In this document: positions 11,316-24,489 of the stretch, piece by piece
How positions within the stretch are numbered: position 1 is the first letter of the stretch
Layout: each line of letters opens with the position of its first letter
Origin: Trileptium ribeirensis
Lineage: Eukaryota > Nematoda > Enoplea > Enoplida > Thoracostomopsidae
DNA: 64,000 nt
Reading direction: 5' to 3'
Assembly: GCA_030248225.1 (NCBI GenBank)
Contig: JASANE010010009.1
Span: 51,073-115,072, forward strand
Notes under the pieces: generated by a model
Told to the model about the DNA's origin: nothing
What the model saw: the letters and a program-made list of their open reading frames with translations, nothing else
Databases searched by the model: none
Made by a program: the position numbers and the translations under genes

Positions 11316-14300
11316 TTACAAATCCGGTAACCCGCGGCTGGGTCGACGGGTCACCACTTGGGATGTTCGTCGGAACACCTCCCTCAAGCCTCCGTCGGTT
11401 TCTGGTTTGTACTTGCGTCGACGCGAAATCGCTCTCCGTCCACTCCTTCACATTATCGCTCAATGTTTTCTTCTGTCAAACATTTTTCCTCTTCCTCTCT
11501 ACTACGCCTTGGCAGACAGACAGTCTTAGCGACGTCGTCACATCGCAAGACTTAGCCATACCACTATAGTTTCCTGCGTTTGACAGTTGTTAGCAGTGTT
11601 TCATAGGGTGCTGAGTTCTGTATGATCCTTCTGCGCATCTCTTCGTTTGTAAAGTGGTCTTTATAGCTGAAAGAAAGGATCTTGCAGGAAGCATCGTATT
11701 TATATAGCTAGGATTTTCTTCTCAAGCTCGGCTGTCAAAGTCCATGTCTCACATGCAAACAAAAAGATGCAGATAACGAGAGCATCTATAAGCCTTAGCT
11801 TGGTCTGCAGAGTCCCGTTTTTGTCTTGCCAGATAGGTTTTAATCTGGCTAGAGCTACTCTCGTCTTTGCTATGTCGGCAAATACTTCTGGTCTGGAACC
11901 TTCATGTGTGATGCACGTTCTCAGGTATTTGAAATGGCTTATTGGCTCCAGTTTTTCTTGTTGATCTCGACGTGTGCCGTTATTCTATTGGGGCTGGTTG
12001 TCATGAACTTTGTTTTCTCCCCACTAATTTCCATGCCATATTTGGATGAAGGTGCGTCTAAGTGGTTTACCATGACTTTGAGCTCAGCTTCGGGACCTGC
12101 CGGGCCATCGATATCGTTCGCAAAACGGAGGTGATGTTAGTGCGGCCTCCGATATTGCTTGTACCAACGAAGTTTTCGGTTGCATCTGTCACGATTATCT
12201 CAAGAAAACTGTACAATGTTGGTGAGAGTAACCACTTTTGTCGAACTCCAGCTCTTGTCTTGAACAACTCTCCGACTATGCTATTCGCTACGAATGCGTT
12301 GCTGGCAGTTACGGAGAGTTGCTGGATGACGTTGACAGGTTTGCAGCCCTCGTTATACTTCTCCATGGTGTCCCAGAGAACAGCGTGCATTACTAGTTCG
12401 AACGCTTTCTTGAAATCTATAAATATATGGTACAGTATTTCTCTTGTTGATGGAACTTTTTGTACAGGAGGTTGAGATTTAATATCTCCTCGACTGTGTC
12501 ATTCGTCCTTCCCGATAACTTGCGTGTTTATCGGCGATGATGTTCCCATGCTGACGATGATGACAAATGTTTAATTCCACTGAGTATGCTTTTGAGCATC
12601 ACATTGTTGTAGTGACGGACGAGGCTGATGGTCCGGTAATTTTGGTTCTGCTGGAGATTACCTTCTTGTGTATTGTTATCACCAGCGACTGATTCCAGGA
12701 TGACGGCCATTGATCTGTTCGCCAGACTTTGTTGCAGATCTTGGTCAGTACCTTTATTGTGATGTTGCCACCATTCTTCAAGAGTTGCGATTGGACTTTG
12801 TCAATTCCGACAGCTTTCTCGCGCTTCAGTGGTCTACCTGGTGTTTGGATTTCTTATTCCAGAATGGGAAAATCATCGTCTTATTCTGGTATGTGTTGTT
12901 GATTACTACGCTGAACTGGACGATTATAAAGTTTAGTACAGTGCTTTGCAAATCGGTTTAAATTGCTCTATCTTCATTTTTCATATTTATCCTGTATCCT
13001 GCTTACTTTGCTTTGTTTCTGTTTTGTGAGGACTTTAACCACTTGAAATGCTTTCTTGTTGTAGTAGGTTTGGATGCAGTTTTCAATTTGTGCGCACTGG
13101 CCCTCAATCTACTTCTCTTTCATGCTCTTGCTGAGCTTCGCGTCGGCTCCCATGTATTTCGCAGTACTCTCGTTTGTGTTTCTTCCTTTCTGCAACTCTC
13201 GTCTCTCATCACACTGCTGAAGCATCTCGTCAGTGACCCTGGGCTTCAACTAGCGTCGTTATTTCCCTAATGTGGTCTCAGCTGCCCCCGTCATGACTGA
13301 CGCAAATAACAGAGGCTTCCTCCAGGACGAGCAGAGGGGCGAACTTCACTCCTGTTAAAGGTTGAAAGTTTTGGGAAACGTAAGGGTCTATCAGCCACTA
13401 TTTCATTTGGTACGTTGGTTTTGGTGCTGTTTGATTTGCTTGAGGTGGACGATAAAGTTCAGCACGACCTAGCAATGGTCGCTGCCCACGTCTGGCCCTA
13501 GAAAGGTGCGAATGATGGCCTACTTGATTCTGTTTTGAAATCGGCGAGGCTCCATGAAGTAGTCAGTTTGGCTGTGATGGATACCATTGAGAGCAAGCCA
13601 TGTCCACTTCATTGAGGCCTTGTGCTGCCCAGTGTGTTTGCCTGAATAAGGTTGTTGAAGTTGGCAATCTCTAGTAGCCAATGGTTTCTAAGTTACAGGC
13701 TGTCCCACAAGTGTTTATTGAATTCGTCTGTGCGTCCATACCCACTTTGACATTCCAGTTGCGTTTGTACAAAGATAATGCCTTTCTTTGGGTACATATC
13801 AATATTGCCTTGCATCTGTGAGTAGAAGTTTTGAACATCCATGAGGATGGTGCATAATATTCAGTTACTGTACGTTGAATGGCCTGACTTTGAGGCAGAT
13901 CATATTGGGCCTGCTGGATGTCGGGCCACAGCCTAGTACAGTATTTTACATCAAGAAGCCAACTCCATGAGCGTGTTTGTCAGAGTCTGAGCTAGGATAT
14001 AAGGTATAGCCTTCCTCAGTTGTCGTTCTTCCAAAGCTTTTCCATCTTATTTCGCAGATGCTATGTGTATTTTGTGATTTCACGTCTGAACACTTTTATC
14101 TTTCCTGTTTCGCTGAGAGTTCTCCCATTCCAAGTTTCTTTGGAGAAAGTATCTTTCCATGTATGCTGGTTTTTTCATCAGTCGCTTACTTGATATTTCC
14201 TTCGCTTACCTGATATTTCCGTTCTGCTTGGCAGTGGAAAGCGCAATATTTCTTAACCCGAGCGACGACCTAATCGGTATGCTACTCTTTGATATTGGCA

Positions 14301-14640
14301 TGCTCATGTAGCTGCATGTCTTGGGCAATGTCAGAGCCCTAGCAGGGTCCATCTATCTCCAGGCCCTGTGGATGGCCGTTATTCTTCTGCGCCTTGTTAC
14401 ACCTTCGCTCCCCGCTGGCCTTGCATCGACACATTTCTAACCATTGGATCCTTAGGGTCCTGTTTCGCCCAGTCCGCCGAAGGCGTCTTGGCATGCCAGG
14501 AAAAGGGATATCCTCACTAGCTCACCGAGGGTTTAAAAGCCGACAGCTACCTTCATCTGATTTGGCTCATCTGTTGAAGCGGTTTACGGTGGTGTGGCTG
14601 CTATCGCATGCTACAGCTAAATGGAGCCACGGATGAATGT
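11316..14640 (-). mobile_element. Non-LTR retrotransposon (LINE), near full length, inactive
   Basis: Read on the - strand, broken frames give in order: an APE-type endonuclease from about 14,140 to 13,430 (a T-W-N-x-R-T-L-like start, then HGVGFL, then SDH near the end); reverse transcriptase from about 12,850 to 12,060 (KNGGNITIKVLTKICNKVW, NYRTISLVRH, then GVRQKWLLSPTL); and a C-terminal region with SYKDHFTNEEMRRRI near 11,650, ending at a stop at 11,316-11,318. The catalytic F-A-D-D motif reads FAND at about 12,112-12,126, so the second catalytic Asp region is altered, and there are many stops and frameshifts. The stretch 14,140-14,640 is probably the 5' untranslated part. The order of parts fits an autonomous LINE in which the only ORF kept in recognisable form is the endonuclease-RT ORF. 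Confidence 0.85.
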
Positions 14641-14679
14641 TGGGTCCCAGGCGGATACCAAGAACAGATGACCATCCCA

Positions 14680-15030
14680 AAATGTGTGACAATTTCCACC
14701 GCCAGAGTTACTACCCCTCCCTGACACCTCATACAAACAAGTAAAGAGTAGCAAAGTAATTTATTTTGGCTAAATTAACTTAAAGTTTCTTTTAGATATA
14801 TCTATTTTTAATTCCAGTTTAACAGAAATTGGCAAAAACGAAAAAGTATCCTAAAACAAGCACCCGGGAACAGGGGGGCAGTTACCTCCCCCCCCCCAGA
14901 AATCAATTTGAGGGCACGTCCTTGGCTCTGCGCTCCCAAATTTCTTCGGCGCGCGTTCGGCGCTCGGGGGCATGGTGAGTCCATATGGGTTTACAAAAGG
15001 GGTCCGAACCTCAGGGGTGATTCACTTACA
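14680..15030. mobile_element. GC-walled A-rich repeat, copy E, abutting the LINE 5' end
   Basis: An A-rich core including AAATTGGCAAAAACGAAAAAG (split here as AAATTGGCAAAAACG then AAAAAG) is followed by a very GC-rich wall with a run of C (14,887-14,897) and GGCGCGCGTTCGGCGCTCGG. The layout is like copies A-D. The left boundary against the LINE is uncertain. Confidence 0.35.
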
Positions 15031-15239
15031 AACAAGCAAAATTATTCAGCACTAATGTGCATACGGCAAATACATTTATCGCACTGGTCTGCTTCTGAAA
15101 TGCGTTAATACGGCGTTAAGAATCCTCTTAAGGCCACGGTAGAACAACCGCATAGTAACATGCGCAAAGGTACTGCCAGATATTAATACTGATATAAAAC
15201 CAATTCTAAAAGGTAAGTATATAACAACGGTGAAGAATA

Positions 15240-15850
15240 GGTAATGACACTAACAAAGGCGTAAATCCGATATCTTACTGCAACTCATATATTTCGATCG
15301 TAGTGCAAAAATCCTGAAAGATCGACCAGGTTGATAACACTTCTGAACTGTTCTGCATTACATTTAGAAAAGGTCTATTGTCCATATACTGTGGAAGAGC
15401 GTTCCACGCGCATATAGTACGGGTCGAATAACTATGACGCAGCACATTTGTGTTACACTTCTTTATTCATAACTTAAATGAACCATTTCTCGTTTTTGTG
15501 AATACCAATTGAAAAAATCTTGCAGAAGATAAGATCTGTTACTGGCGAAAACATTTAAACACTGTAACCATAGCCAATGTTTGGGCACAGATTTGGTACG
15601 TTACTTTAGGATTTTGTAGGCCCAGATGCAAAACAATACTTTTAGGAACTGAAATTTTTAGTGGCCGTTTGGTAGCACAAGTTTGTAAACTATCGAGGCA
15701 CTGCTGCAGTCGTAAAGCAGTTTGTAACATCAAATATATCAACGTATAGTCGAACCAAATTAGATCCAAAAATGTATCCTGTGGTACGCCAGAAATTATA
15801 TGCGAGTATTCTGAAAATTCGTTATTCAACTTATTCGAAATTTTCACTCA
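15240..15850 (-). mobile_element. LINE reverse transcriptase fragment (C-terminal half)
   Basis: On the - strand at 15,847-15,539 the frame reads NNEFSEYSHIISGVPQ, then CLDSLQTCATKRPLKISV and VLHLGLQNPK. This matches the RT region around the G-V-P-Q-G motif and the stretch after the catalytic Asp pair; the F-A-D-D block itself is deleted. Around 15,405-15,385 another frame gives NALPQYMDN, the W-N-x-L-P motif near the end of such proteins. It is 5'-truncated and internally deleted. It looks like the same family as the fragments at 39,490 and 46,980. Confidence 0.75.
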
Positions 15851-16269
15851 TGCAAAAAAGATGAAATCCACTTTGCCTCCAATTTTTCCACGTTACCTGC
15901 TAAACTAATATGTATTCCAAGGTGAATGTTACGGAATAGTTGACCTGGCTGTATATTCGGCACATTATGTGGCGACAATGTAAGAAATATAGAACTAGCC
16001 AGAAATGAGTAGCATCTTTAAAACGAGATACGAAAACGAACATAAAACAGAAGTCGGACAAAATTTTTTTATTATCAAACAACAGTCGAACGCTTATCGA
16101 ACAACCTTCGAAAGGTAATCGAAAAAATTTAATTAAGCGCGCTATAATGTCGAATATGTACCAAACAAAATTCGAACATATTTCGAACAAACTTTTGAGT
16201 TTATCGAGCGAATATCGAACTAAGCACCAACGTGTTCGGCACCTACGACGCGTCCGACGGCGGGAGGCG
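15851..16269. repeat. AT-rich tract with dense TCGAA words
   Basis: From about 16,085 to 16,225 TCGAA or ATCGA recurs about every 10-20 bp (TCGAACGCTTATCGAAC, TTCGAAAGGTAATCGAA and similar). It has no strict period. It lies at the 3' side of the SINE below and may be its tail or a decayed simple satellite. Confidence 0.4.
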
Positions 16270-16505
16270 GTACCCGGCCCTCGGGGAGGAGGGAACCAGA
16301 CTTCAGGGGTAAGCCCCTACGCCCTATGTATGCTTAGTGTGCCCCCAGATGTGTTTTAACACAGCGCGCCCCCCGCAGATTCAAAATCGTTCTCGGGTAT
16401 CTGTCTACAAGGGTCAAAAAATTAACTGCATGGCGAGGATTGAACCTGCGATCAAACGATTTTAACGCCGGCATCCCGCCAGTCAACCAATGACAACTAT
16501 TCAGC
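16270..16505 (-). mobile_element. tRNA-derived SINE
   Basis: On the - strand near 16,490 the sequence TGGTTGACTGG fits the pol III A box (TRGYNNANNNG) exactly. About 40 bases further on, GGTTCAATCC (near 16,440) fits the B box. The T-arm folds almost fully, but the acceptor stem does not pair, so this is a tRNA-derived promoter and not a tRNA gene. A GC-rich body follows down to about 16,270. The 3' end is not defined. Confidence 0.6.
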
Positions 16506-16509
16506 TGTG

Positions 16510-19500
16510 TCTGCAAATGCTTTATGTTTAATGTTAATTAGTGTATTTAATAAATCACTTGATGTCGATGTCCACGAGTTTCCACCTGCAATTAAATTTT
16601 TTCAGCATTTTTGTCAGATCACTATATAGAGTTGACCCTCACAATGCGAAGATGCCCGCTCCCCCAGTTGAAATTTTTTGGTGACGCCCCTTGTTGCATA
16701 TATCGATTACAGTTATACAAACTGAAATCCAACTAGCAAAATTCCTTTATGATGGCATTCTTCATTGTCATTCTGCCACTTTGCGCAGAGTACTTTCTGT
16801 TATATCAACATCTAATATAGCACTCATATAATCATATAATATTCATAATACGTTGGTGCAATGTCAATACAGCATATTCGAAAGCTGTGTTTGGCAGGCA
16901 ACTTCACAGTGCCGAGTGGCGTAAATGGAATTTACCACTAGTCTCGCATTACAGTGATGTTGCAGCTTCTGCAGAGGGAATCCGACGACAATGGCCGAGA
17001 CTAAAAGTTAGACCCATTATTATTTGTTAATAGTAATATACCATTCACATGATAAACTCCCACGAGTTGAGTAGGCTTTCTATACCATTGCCAAGTAACT
17101 GTAAGATAATGACGTATCATAGACTGCTAGACAAAATCCGAAACCGATGTTACAGCATGGCCGCTGTGACAAAAACAAAATCTCAAAACAATACTGCGTG
17201 ATAGCTTACAATGGACGCTTATGTATCTGAAGTAAATCTACGTTTCCAATGCATCATGATTCTGCAAAGACAAATATAGTTTTCAATATTGAGTTAATGG
17301 TATATACCTTTATTTTGGTCCAAAATACATCCCTCATGATGACCTTCAGAAATAATGTCTCCAAATTATTTAAATTTTGAGATTCATGACTCTTTCGTAA
17401 CGACAAGACTAAATATTCGTCACCCCTAACGCTAAGGCAGTGTTCCATCTACGTCAGATCACATCGTTTCTAAAACCATGAGATCATATTTGTGATCATA
17501 TTGCATTACAGCTGACTAAATTTTGAGCCTACGGTTTACTGTGTATGTTGTTTGTATTTACCAAAAAGCATCATTTCACTCTAATCTGGGAAAATTGTGC
17601 ATGGTCTACTGAATCACATCGGATCGGAATGGTACATATAGGGTTGGGATATGTGCAACTATGCAAACACGCCTTCATACGTTGCAAAAGACAACTTCAC
17701 AAACTGAATGATTCGAGTTGCTGTTTATTTAATCATCAAATGTTCTTTAGATGTAACAGAATCTGCCATCTAGGTTCACATAATGCGTTTTGTGAAGATA
17801 CTGAAATTCTGTAGATTTGCAAAGTTGTAACTTTTTTAATATTAACAGCACTAGAACCTAACTGTTAAATTCTTGAGCAATCGTTCGTTCGTGAATAATT
17901 ATGGTCGAGGGTATTATGCTCAAGCACGGTATTTTGTTAAATAATACACAACGGGCGATCTTAAGCAATTAATACAATTACTCACAGCGGGAAATCCAAA
18001 GCGCACCGGTAAAATACAAATACCATAAGAAGATCGACAAATTATATTGTTTTTACGGTCAAAGGCATTAGTTGGTCACTGACCAAATATAGAATTTTTA
18101 TTCATACCTTCCGAAAATAATTAACGGTTCTGGCGTCTTTGCTGAAACACAGCTGTCAGTTGGTAATTATCGTTGAAGGCAATCCTTTAAAATTACTGTT
18201 ACTGATGTTTAGAGACCTTTATACTTCAACTGAAATTTACATATCGGTCCAAGAATCTACAAAATGTGTTTCTCGACTATTTCTTCTGTCATATCCAGAA
18301 ACTTGTCTCGCTATTCAAAACAGAAATCTAACGTTATATTTCCTTAAGACTGCCGCCGTTTGGCATAATTTCGCGAAAATAAATATTAGTATCAGTCCCT
18401 GAAATTGAGGCAATATGCTTATAAATGTTCCTATTACTCTTGTAATCACGCATAACCAGGGTACACCAAAAATAAAGAAAACGTTTAGAATTGCTACTTT
18501 TTTCTGAGGGGGCATTTTGGGTGAGATTCACTTGGATTTTAACAGCATTGTTTCTATCTACAACTGTCAAATTACAATATCATGTACAGAAATATTTTAG
18601 TTATTAGAACCGTTTGGGTTTTGAAATCAGATTGAAAAAATAGTAAAAGCAGCCAACAATCAATTTCAAAATTCAAGCATCACGTAAATAGTTGTATATA
18701 TTTGGTTTAAACAATCATATTGTACGCATGGGTGTACAATGTGAAGATTTGGAAAAAATATTTAGATCATTTTAAATATGTAAGCTTGACGATTTTAAAA
18801 TATAAAACGGGATATTGAAATATGGTAAATATATTTTTTTCACTAATCCTCTCCGTTAGGGTAATAGCGCATAATGTTGTAGATAGACTCAGAATTATGT
18901 TTCACAATATAGAGGCTAGTTTTTACGTCGTCGCAAAGTGACAGTTTTATATGTATTTCTAGCGCAAACTTTGCAAAGCAGTGTTCTGAAGCGAGATATT
19001 TCAGTAGTAATTTAGTGCTACCGCTGTTTGCAATTCCGGAAATATTTTTTTTAAATGAACAGTAAAGCGGCAGCAAGTACTAGCTGAACATAAAGGGTTA
19101 ATTAGCAGTTGAAAATCATCCATAAACCTGTACACTTTCCATCGTTAGACATTTTTATATTTGCAGCAGCGCCTATAAATACCGGAGTAATTATCACATT
19201 TTGATCAGCCACTGTGTTCAGTTATTCCGGATGAAAATAGTTCTATATATATTTACTCTCTTGCGACATTTAAAATTTATACAAGTCCACATACATCACA
19301 CAATATTTCGGAGTAGTTCACGCTACTACATATAAATAAATTTGATAGTCCTCACTTTTTACATGCCCCTTAGTTTCGGAATGCTTTGCATACATTGCTC
19401 TGTAGCTTGAGAGTCTTTTACAAACTTTGATTGCGAGTTCTTTACCTAGCTAATTATTTTGAAAAGGCTCTATAAGTTTGAGAATGCTCGTTGCTTACCT

Positions 19501-20424
19501 TTGAATTTTCAGAATAGCTTACAAAGCTTAGATTGCAATTGTTTTACCTAGTATTGTATCTTCGATAGATTTACATGATCTCAAATTGTGACTAGTTTAC
19601 CTACATAGCTCTAAATTTGGGAGGGCTTTGGCTAATCGACCGATTTAATTACATCAAACTTCCGGATCACTTTACAAAATACCTACATGATAAGCGTGGC
19701 AGACATCACAGATCCGGCATTATAATGACGGCGTCTCAAAGCAATTTCAACAATGAGCATATTGACAAAGCGGATAATAAATGTTATTGGAGACGTAAAT
19801 GCATATAATGATAACAATTAGGCTTATAAATTCTATTTATCAGTTGAACATAATGTAAATTGACAGTTGACCAGGCATTTGTGCGGATTAAGCAATGCCT
19901 AAGAAACAAAAATTGTGTATTACATATTTATAATAGTAGTTGAATTTAAATGAAAATATAAACCCCGTACTATTTGTACAATCGTATATTAAAGGTGCAT
20001 ATTTAATGTAAATATATATTACTTTTTCAGTTTATTAAATATTCTATAAGTCAAAATTTTATATTTCTCAATTATTGATTATTCTGAAACACTTTCTCCG
20101 ATGAGATTTTAACGCAAAACTTGTGCATTGGTTACAACTCTGTTGGATTTCAACCACAAGGCAATTTCCCTATTTCAACGAAACTAGCTCGTCAATTTAT
20201 AAATGATTATGTAATTTATTTGAATATTTAGCAATATGAGAGAAATTCTTTGTTTGAACTCTAACAATTATTTTAATTAAAAGTGAATTATGTAAAACAT
20301 ATTAGAAAGATGTATGTAAGTTTTCAAATCACATTACTCTGTTAGCTTCAGTGTAACGTCATTTCACACGATATTATTTCCATAACATTTATTTTCCCGA
20401 CAGTGGTTCAAACGAAAGCTATTT
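16510..20424. other. AT-rich intergenic DNA, nothing recognised
   Basis: There are short open frames on both strands (up to 96 codons) without recognisable domains. A small GC-richer patch at about 16,635-16,695 may be a transposon scrap. I see no supportable gene. Confidence 0.5.
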
Positions 20425-20431
20425 AATACAT

Positions 20432-20602
20432 CAACTGGAGGATCCAGATATTTTTAACAGAGGGGCTCATTTACAACCTAGGACACCCGTGGTACTTAAC
20501 TCATAACTGACCAACAAGCATATTTAACATTGGTCATATTTTTTACACATTTTTGATGGCCCAACCTCGGTCTGACGAGGACCCTCTGTGCATCCGCTTG
20601 TG
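20432..20602. mobile_element. hAT-like MITE
   Basis: This is a 171-bp non-autonomous element. The left end CAACTGGAGGATCCAG and the complement of the right end, CACAAGCGGATGCA, are imperfect inverted repeats of the G-G-A-T-C-C-A type seen at ends of many hAT MITEs. Just inside the left end lies AGAGGGGCTC, and just inside the right end, on the complement, lies AGAGGGTCC. Outside are the imperfect 8-mers AATACATC and AATACCAC, a plausible aged target duplication. Confidence 0.55.
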
Positions 20603-23203
20603 AATACCACTAAAGTAAGGAATTCTATTTGAACAAGTTATGACTCAAGATAGCATACAATTTAAACGTTCAGGATTTATTGCGTTACGGCAAAAAATAT
20701 ACTTTTGCAGAAGAACTGCTTAGCGAGATATCTATGTAGTTAGTTACATAATTATATATACATCACAACTTGTAACTATTAAGAAGCAATGCAAAATTTA
20801 AGTAAATTTTATATTGCTTCTAGCACGGTCTGGAGCGCGTTTGCTTGCTCAAGTTACATTTAGATAGACCATAGCACAGCTATGATATTTATGCCATTTA
20901 CACAGGACAGTTCACGAAATACCAAGATTTACTACGACGTTAATACACTTCAATTCAGTTCCACCGTACTAACGAAATACCACTTAAATTTTCAACGCCA
21001 ATTCTGTATTACATATTCGTTAGTAGAATATGTCAGGATAATTAGTATTAAGCTGGATTTGAGTGCGTGTTGACCATCCAGCTAACTCAATAGCTAAATT
21101 GATTACCGAACGAAGGTGACTATTGAATATTAAACCAACCGGAGCCGAAGATGGAACAGATTTGTGACGAATCAAGTCGTTTCACAAATTATTTACTATA
21201 TATTGAACATATAAAACTGCAATTATTAACGTGGAATAAAATTAATTGAAAGTGATTTAGATCTATTCTCTTCAAAGTCAGAGCTGTGTTTAGTTAGTTG
21301 TGTTAATAATAAATTATTCGATTTGCAGACGTTGCCAAATCACCGTCAACACACAAGAACGAACAAACAACGGCATTTCAGCATTTCTTCCTCACTAAGA
21401 TTATTTATTAAATGACTATTAGATGAATAGAATTTGAAAGTATACACTTGGCTTTTGGGAAAGCAGAGATACAATATAGATTTGTATAATTATATAATTC
21501 GCTCCCTGCCACTAATAGCCCACAATAATTTACATTGCGAGCTATTTTCACCTTGATACCAAAAGAATCGTTCTATTGTATAAAAATCGACCGTTCCAAA
21601 ATCTTTCCTGCAATATACCACACACAAGCTTGACAAAAAATTCAAAAATATTTAAGAGATGTATCTTAATGTTCATCTTTTAGAAACAATACACTCCCTT
21701 ATTATGAAAAGCGCACGAGTAGGGGAGCAAAAGACACGATCGGATTGCGGCTTGCAATGGCATCTTACCAATAGCCGATCCACCCGTGTTATTTGTGTAC
21801 CCTGATTTCGCACTCACTTCATTCTTTTCTTAAAGGTTTGTCTGATCGGATGTTTTCCCGTCGTAATATGTGTAACCTGGTTTCCGATTTGATGATTAAT
21901 TTCTCCACCATTACCGGGTGGCCAACTGTATTATTTTTCAAAAGCACCAGGCGATAGCTACAGCCATACAACTATGTCGGAAACAAAGTCCTAATATTTA
22001 TTTAACAAGATGGCTGACGAGCTGGTTAATGAAGGTTCACGGGCGTTATTTATGGCTACTGGTGTAGCCGTTCATGTGAATATTTAGCTTCCAACTTAAC
22101 ACTAGGTTGTATCGGTATCCGAAATAGTGAATCCTCAGTCATCAGTTTATCGCTAGCCATTTTATCTCTAACAATTTGGCCTTATCATCTTATGTATATT
22201 TTTTATGTATTTATCGTGATAAAAATTAGGGAGAGAAAATGTAATGGCTTGCGTCATCACTTTACTTCCCTGTTTGTATTCTACTGTGTTATCGTGTGGT
22301 CATGCATTTTTACATGTGTTGTGTAACTGTTGTTTAAGAAAGTGTTCCGCACGAGACGTGTATAAAATTGTTTATGATAATCACTGTATGTATTATTGGC
22401 ATTCTATACGTAATGTCATTTATAAATCGTGTGTATTTGTGCTGTGTATGAAAAGCGTAAAAAGTTATTGTTTCAAACACAGAAATTTCCTAGCACATTG
22501 AGTTTGTAAAATGTTTAAACCGTAATCTGGTTATAATTGGGCAAGGTGGCTGACCGTGTAAAATTGGATTTCGACGTCAAAATTAACCAGTCTAAACAAA
22601 AAGTCTAATAATGCTCGCCATTTCTAGATACATTTAAAAGATTAAGGAAAATTAGCAATCATTTTTTACAAAATATATAAGTTGTACATAAACGTTCAAT
22701 GAGCAATCATAGTTTGAAATGTATTGAGGAAAATAAAGGTATGCTATGTCATGTGGTAAAAGTGCTTTCATGTTCGAGGACAGAGGCGTCTCAAATCAGT
22801 GGGTACCTCCCTTTTACTGACAAATGAGAAACCCTCAAATTATGAATATATCATAAAATAAGTACAAATAACCGAACCATTCTCTAATAGTTTGCCGGTC
22901 ATCTCCGCATTTGAAGAGTTTCTGACGCCCTTTTATAGGGAACAAGTGTTATGTCTTGTGGTTTGTAACTTTGGTTGTGTGGCACATTCATTACTTGATA
23001 TCTCACTGACTTCCGCATTATTTGAAATGTCAAATGTCATAATTCTCTAAAAATTCATACACATATGATCAAGATATAGTATTTCGGCCAAATATGTTTT
23101 TAAATCGCACAGATTTGTGAAATATGTTACATCTATTTAAAATGATGATCTTGAGTTATAAACTTCGGTCTATGTATATATTTAATGTGTGTGACTGCTA
23201 GCA
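20603..23203. other. AT-rich intergenic DNA, nothing recognised
   Basis: No gene is recognised. A more balanced stretch at about 21,700-22,085 and another at about 22,775-22,935 look repeat-like but have no clear ends. Confidence 0.45.
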
Positions 23204-23434
23204 TTAAGGCCATGTTCACATTGCGCCCGAACTGATCGGATTTGTGGTCACTTTGGATCAGAACTGATAAGGTGGGATACGACGAAACTTTACAGCTTCT
23301 ACAAACGCTTGTATCATCATTTTTCACAGTTTGTGAACCCATACGGACATGATAAAATTTATGCATGGTCAGTCAGATCGGGAAAGATTAAATTGGGATG
23401 GGATTTAATCAGATGCAATGTGAACACCGCCTAA
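23204..23434. mobile_element. Harbinger-like MITE
   Basis: The inverted ends AGGCCATGTTCACATTGC (left) and AGGCGGTGTTCACATTGC (complement of the right) differ at two or three positions. They are flanked by TTA on the left and TAA on the right, as expected of TWA target duplications in the PIF/Harbinger superfamily. The 231-bp interior has only random short frames. Confidence 0.65.
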
Positions 23435-24279
23435 CTGTAGAAGTTAAGCATTGTTGCACAAATTATATTGGTTGCTACGTACGCAATGTATCATATTTGT
23501 AGGCACTTCAATTTTATTTGTAGTGCGCTGCAACATACGGTATATACAATGGTTTGCCGATTTGTTGCCAGATCCGAATATATGTTTTGTGAGAAATGTT
23601 TTGCGCCATGAAATAAATATGATTAATAAAGATATCAGTATAACAGTACTAAGTGTGTAACTTTATAAGCAACGAAACGATTACGATAACAAAAATTTCA
23701 AGATGCAGAATTACAAGAAACAAACCTTTCAGGTATTAATTTCACCTATTAACACTAAGTATACACATCGTAAAATCTCATTTCGACGAAATCCCAAATT
23801 TTGTACAATCCTGAGAAGGATGTAAAAACGAGCTAACATTGTATCCGAAAACCGACTTGGCATATTTCTGGAGATCGGACTACACGTCTGTCCAGATATA
23901 TTTCTGAGGAAGAATCCTCATTACCTCCAGTGTTTCCATAAATCGTTAATCATTTGTGTATTTCAAAATATGTTTTTATGCACGTATTAGGCTGTGTAAA
24001 TGTCTTTCTTCGGTAAACATTATTGATTGGTTGAAAGCCAGTTAGTTTTTAATAATGCTCGTAAAGTTGTGTGAATAAAAAAGGTTTTATTCATTGAAAA
24101 ATGCTACAAATTTTACATATTTGTATGGTAGTATAAGCTAACGTCGTTTCGTAAAGAAAATCATAGACCATATTTGTAGTAACACATAAACAAGATACCG
24201 AGAAAGATATCGGCGACTGGCATTTACGTCTGACAAATGAAGCTACGATGCCGAATATTGGAATCCCTGTCAAAACTGA
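23435..24279. other. AT-rich intergenic DNA, nothing recognised
   Basis: No coding pattern or element is visible. Confidence 0.5.
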
Positions 24280-24489
24280 AAAATAGATACTGACTCAATT
24301 TTCCCAAAGTTCCCCCAATTATTCTGCACCCCGTCGGTGTGGTGGGGGTACGGCACTTCGGCGGGGAGGGTGAGGGGGCGGCACCTTGGAGGGAGAGGCG
24401 GCGCCTCGTTGGAGAGATGCGACTCCTCGGGTAATCGATGCAGCGCCTCGAGATCGCCCATCGTAAATCTTGGATCCACCACTGGTTCG
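24280..24489 (-). other. GC-rich tail beside the Ty3/gypsy remnant
   Basis: This strongly purine/G-rich stretch on the + strand (about 24,330-24,440) has GGAGGGAGAGGCGGCGCC. It lies just past the pol remnant in the direction of pol transcription. It could be the end of pol or the start of an LTR, but I see no LTR repeated on the other side. Confidence 0.3.

Noticed and set aside
12062..12475. 137-codon + strand open frame
   Set aside because: It is the antisense shadow of the LINE reverse transcriptase on the - strand.
16430..16505. Functional tRNA gene on the - strand
   Set aside because: A and B boxes are present, but the acceptor stem does not pair. The tRNA-derived SINE explanation fits better.
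18139..18402. 87-codon + strand frame and its - strand overlaps
   Set aside because: There is no recognisable motif and composition is like the surrounding AT-rich DNA.
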